DNA from: Candidatus Kouleothrix ribensis
GTDB taxonomy: Bacteria; Chloroflexota; Chloroflexia; Chloroflexales; Roseiflexaceae
Direction of reading: 5' to 3'
NCBI GenBank assembly: GCA_016722075.1
Contig: JADKGW010000001.1
Span: 1,302,001-1,366,000 of the forward strand
DNA: 64,000 bases
A program made the translations under genes and the position numbers. Every line of letters begins with the position of its first letter. Position 1 is the first letter of the stretch. Below, one piece after another: positions 61,685 through 64,000 of the stretch. The notes beneath the pieces are model-generated. The model was not told the origin of the DNA. It did not search any database and worked only from the letters and a program-made list of their open reading frames with translations.

Positions 61685-63910
61685 ATGCGAATCAAAGTAT
61701 TCACACTCACCGCACTGCTTATTCTCGCAAGCATGATCCTCGCCGCGTGTGGCGGCGCCACTCCTCAGACTCCCGCTGCGCCGACGGCTGCTGCCGGCGG
61801 TGCGTCAGCCCCGACTGCGGCCGCAAACGGCGGCCAGCTGGCGGTAGGCATTGTGCTGCCGACCAAAGACGAGCCGCGCTGGATCCAAGATGAGACCCGC
61901 TTCAGCGAGGCGCTGACCAAGGCCGGCTACCAGGCCGAGATCCTGTTCAGCCAGGGTGACTCGGCCAAGGAGAAGGCCAACGTCGAGTCGCTCTTGACCA
62001 AGGGCATCAAGGTGCTGATCATCTGCCCGCAAGACGGCACCGCCGCAGCGGCGGCCGCTGATGCCGCCCGCGCGGCTGGCGTGAAGGTGATCTCCTACGA
62101 CCGCCTGATCCGCGACACGGCAGCAGTCGACTACTACGTGACCTTCGATAGCGTGGCGGTGGGGGCACAGCAGGCGCAGTACCTGGTAGACAAGGCCACC
62201 GGCAAGGGCAACCCGCTGTACCTGTACGCTGGCGCGGCCACCGACAACAACGCGTTCGTGTTCTTCGAGGGCGCCTGGACGGTGCTGCAGCCGAAGATCG
62301 CCGACGGCACATTCGTGATCAAGAACTCGAGCGAGGCGGTCGGGCTGCAGAGCAAGGCCACCCTCACCCGCGAGGAGCAGGCCAAGATCCTGGGCCAGAT
62401 CACGACCAACTGGGACTTCAACACCGCCAAGACGCTGGCGGAGTCGAACCTGACGGCGGCAGCCGATGCCGACAAGGGCAATGTGTTCATCTTGGCGCCG
62501 AACGACGGCACGGCACGGGCGATTGCCGACGCGTTTGCGACCGACAAGGCCGTGACGAGCTACCTGGTGACCGGCCAGGACGCCGAGAAAGCCTCGGTAC
62601 AGTACATCATCGACGGCAAGCAATCGATGACGGTGTTCAAGGACGTGCGCACGCTGGTGCAGGACGCGATCAACGCAGCGGTGGCGCTGCTAGAGAACAA
62701 GACACCAGCGGCCAAGGGCAGCTACAACAACGGCAAAGTCGATGTAGCCGCCATCCAATCGCCGGTCATCTCGGTCGATAAAGCCAATGTCAAGGCTGCG
62801 CTGATCGACTCGGGCTACTACCAGGCCGCCGATTTCACCGGCCTCGATGGCGCCGCCGCTGCCCCGACCGCTGCGGCCGCCGCGCCTAGTGGCGAGCTGG
62901 CGGTCGGCATTGTGCTGCCGACCAAAGACGAGCCGCGCTGGATCCAAGACGAGACCCGCTTCAGCGAGGCGCTGGCCAAGGCCGGCTACCAGGCCGAGAT
63001 CCTGTTCAGCCAGGGTGACTCGGCCAAGGAGAAGGCCAACGTCGAGTCGCTCTTGACCAAGGGCATCAAGGTGCTGATCATCTGCCCGCAAGACGGCACC
63101 GCCGCCGCGGCGGCCGCTGATGCCGCCCGCGCAGCTGGCGTGAAGGTGATCTCCTACGACCGCCTGATCCGCGACACGGCAGCAGTCGACTACTACGTGA
63201 CCTTCGATAGCGTGGCGGTGGGGGCGCAGCAGGCGCAGTACCTGGTAGACAAGGCCACCGGCAAGGGCAACCCGCTGTACCTGTACGCTGGCGCGGCCAC
63301 CGACAACAACGCGTTCGTGTTCTTCGAGGGCGCCTGGACGGTGCTGCAGCCGAAGATCGCCGACGGCACATTCGTGATCAAGAACTCGAGCGAGGCGGTC
63401 GGGCTGCAGAGCAAGGCCACCCTCACCCGCGAGGAGCAGGCCAAGATCCTGGGCCAGATCACGACCAACTGGGACTTCAACACCGCCAAGACGCTGGCGG
63501 AGTCGAACCTGACGGCGGCAGCCGATGCCGACAAGGGCAACGTGTTCATCCTGGCGCCGAACGACGGCACGGCACGGGCGATTGCCGACGCGTTTGCGAC
63601 CGACAAGGCCGTGACGAGCTACCTGGTGACCGGCCAGGACGCTGAGAAAGCCTCGGTACAGTACATCATCGACGGCAAGCAATCGATGACGGTGTTCAAG
63701 GACGTGCGCACGCTGGTGCAAGACGCGATCAACGCAGCGGTGGCGCTGCTGGGGAACAAGACACCAGCGGCCAAGGGCAGCTACAACAACGGCAAAGTCG
63801 ATGTAGCCGCCATCCAATCGCCGGTCATCTCGGTCGATAAAGCCAATGTCAAGGCTGCGCTGATCGACTCGGGCTACTACCAGGCCGCCGATTTCACCAA
63901 CCTCCCGTAG
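61685..63910 (+). CDS. Double ChvE-like multiple-sugar-binding lipoprotein, tandem duplicated
   Basis: The 741-residue product is twice the usual 350-370. It has one lipoprotein signal (LLILASMILAACGG), a linker, a complete ChvE-type periplasmic-binding domain (LAVGIVLPTKDEPRWIQDET to YYQAADFT), a short Ala/Pro/Thr linker (DGAAAAPTAAAAAPSG), then a second copy to the stop. The DNA of the two copies, about 61,835-62,839 and 62,894-63,898, is offset by exactly 1059 bases and differs at only about a dozen positions. Residue changes that I can see are Thr to Ala near the start and Glu to Gly late (LLENK to LLGNK). A strong terminator hairpin follows; the transport partners lie outside the window. 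Confidence 0.95.
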   Translation: MRIKVFTLTALLILASMILAACGGATPQTPAAPTAAAGGASAPTAAANGGQLAVGIVLPTKDEPRWIQDETRFSEALTKAGYQAEILFSQGDSAKEKANVESLLTKGIKVLIICPQDGTAAAAAADAARAAGVKVISYDRLIRDTAAVDYYVTFDSVAVGAQQAQYLVDKATGKGNPLYLYAGAATDNNAFVFFEGAWTVLQPKIADGTFVIKNSSEAVGLQSKATLTREEQAKILGQITTNWDFNTAKTLAESNLTAAADADKGNVFILAPNDGTARAIADAFATDKAVTSYLVTGQDAEKASVQYIIDGKQSMTVFKDVRTLVQDAINAAVALLENKTPAAKGSYNNGKVDVAAIQSPVISVDKANVKAALIDSGYYQAADFTGLDGAAAAPTAAAAAPSGELAVGIVLPTKDEPRWIQDETRFSEALAKAGYQAEILFSQGDSAKEKANVESLLTKGIKVLIICPQDGTAAAAAADAARAAGVKVISYDRLIRDTAAVDYYVTFDSVAVGAQQAQYLVDKATGKGNPLYLYAGAATDNNAFVFFEGAWTVLQPKIADGTFVIKNSSEAVGLQSKATLTREEQAKILGQITTNWDFNTAKTLAESNLTAAADADKGNVFILAPNDGTARAIADAFATDKAVTSYLVTGQDAEKASVQYIIDGKQSMTVFKDVRTLVQDAINAAVALLGNKTPAAKGSYNNGKVDVAAIQSPVISVDKANVKAALIDSGYYQAADFTNLP

Positions 63911-63945
63911 CACTACCAGAACGACAGCTACGGCACCCCAACCTG

Positions 63946-63987
63946 ATTCGCGGTCTTGCCGGGTGGCTACTCGGCAAGACCGCGAAT
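63946..63987 (+). terminator. Perfect 16-bp hairpin after the duplicated binding-protein gene
   Basis: Arms ATTCGCGGTCTTGCCG (63946-63961) and its complement (63972-63987) with a 10-base loop, 35 bases after the stop codon, followed by an A/T-rich AATCGAATACT. A likely transcript end or stabilising 3' structure. Confidence 0.75.
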
Positions 63988-64000
63988 AATCGAATACTAG

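Noticed and set aside
62690..63913. Long minus-strand frames opposite the duplicated ChvE-like gene
   Set aside because: They repeat with the duplication and mirror the coding strand; no ribosome site or family.

Overview
This is a high-GC, gene-dense bacterial chromosome segment. The mix suggests a Chloroflexota member, probably class Chloroflexia (Roseiflexus/Kouleothrix-like): many sugar ABC transporters with lipoprotein binding proteins whose linkers are rich in Ala/Pro/Thr, a CRTAC1-type FG-GAP/ASPIC protein, NarL-type two-component systems, an MFP/FtsX/LolD-type ABC exporter, and many dispersed palindromic repeats. The taxonomic assignment is inference; no rRNA or tRNA gene was seen.

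Layout. 1-9.5 kb: a truncated HAMP-PAS-STAS sensor, then a glutamine-synthetase-like enzyme and an amidohydrolase flanking a double-GNAT gene, an SPFH/flotillin-like protein, a VOC protein, a translin-family protein and an alpha/beta hydrolase. 9.5-21 kb: an APH-like phosphotransferase, a NarL regulator with its multi-TM histidine kinase, a SLOG-like protein, two unassigned proteins, a lipoprotein, an AraC regulator, and an EamA transporter coupled to Ada. Two copies of a roughly 650-bp GC-rich composite non-coding repeat lie at 10.57-11.25 kb and 18.56-19.14 kb. 21-26.5 kb: cysK, a coiled-coil protein, a DinB-like protein, formamidase, epoxide hydrolase and a small P-loop kinase.

26.5-37.6 kb: a minus-strand export cluster (fused double solute-binding protein, MFP adaptor, FtsX permease, and two ATPases, one with an AbrB-like tail). 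It is interrupted by a palindrome array that has received an IS982-family element. 37.9-47.1 kb: a ribose-type ABC transporter (rbsA-rbsC-rbsB) behind a promoter with a perfect LacI-type operator, a frameshifted LacI regulator, a transaldolase-like enzyme, a lactonase-like amidohydrolase and a GH63-like glycosidase. This is a sugar-uptake and catabolism island. 47.2-56.2 kb: a membrane protein, a CRTAC1-like gene disrupted by an IS4-family element with an 11-bp target duplication, a maltose-type ABC transporter and a second (alpha/alpha)6 glycosidase. 56.2-64 kb: a histidine kinase plus Rab-like GTPase operon headed by a small ORF with an in-frame amber codon, a group IV PLP decarboxylase, a REC-HTH-REC regulator, and a ChvE-like binding protein whose whole mature domain is duplicated in frame.

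The most unusual features are the two independent binding-protein fusions, the AbrB-tailed ATPase, the two composite repeat elements, and a family of long perfect hairpins that keeps its architecture while the stem sequence changes.
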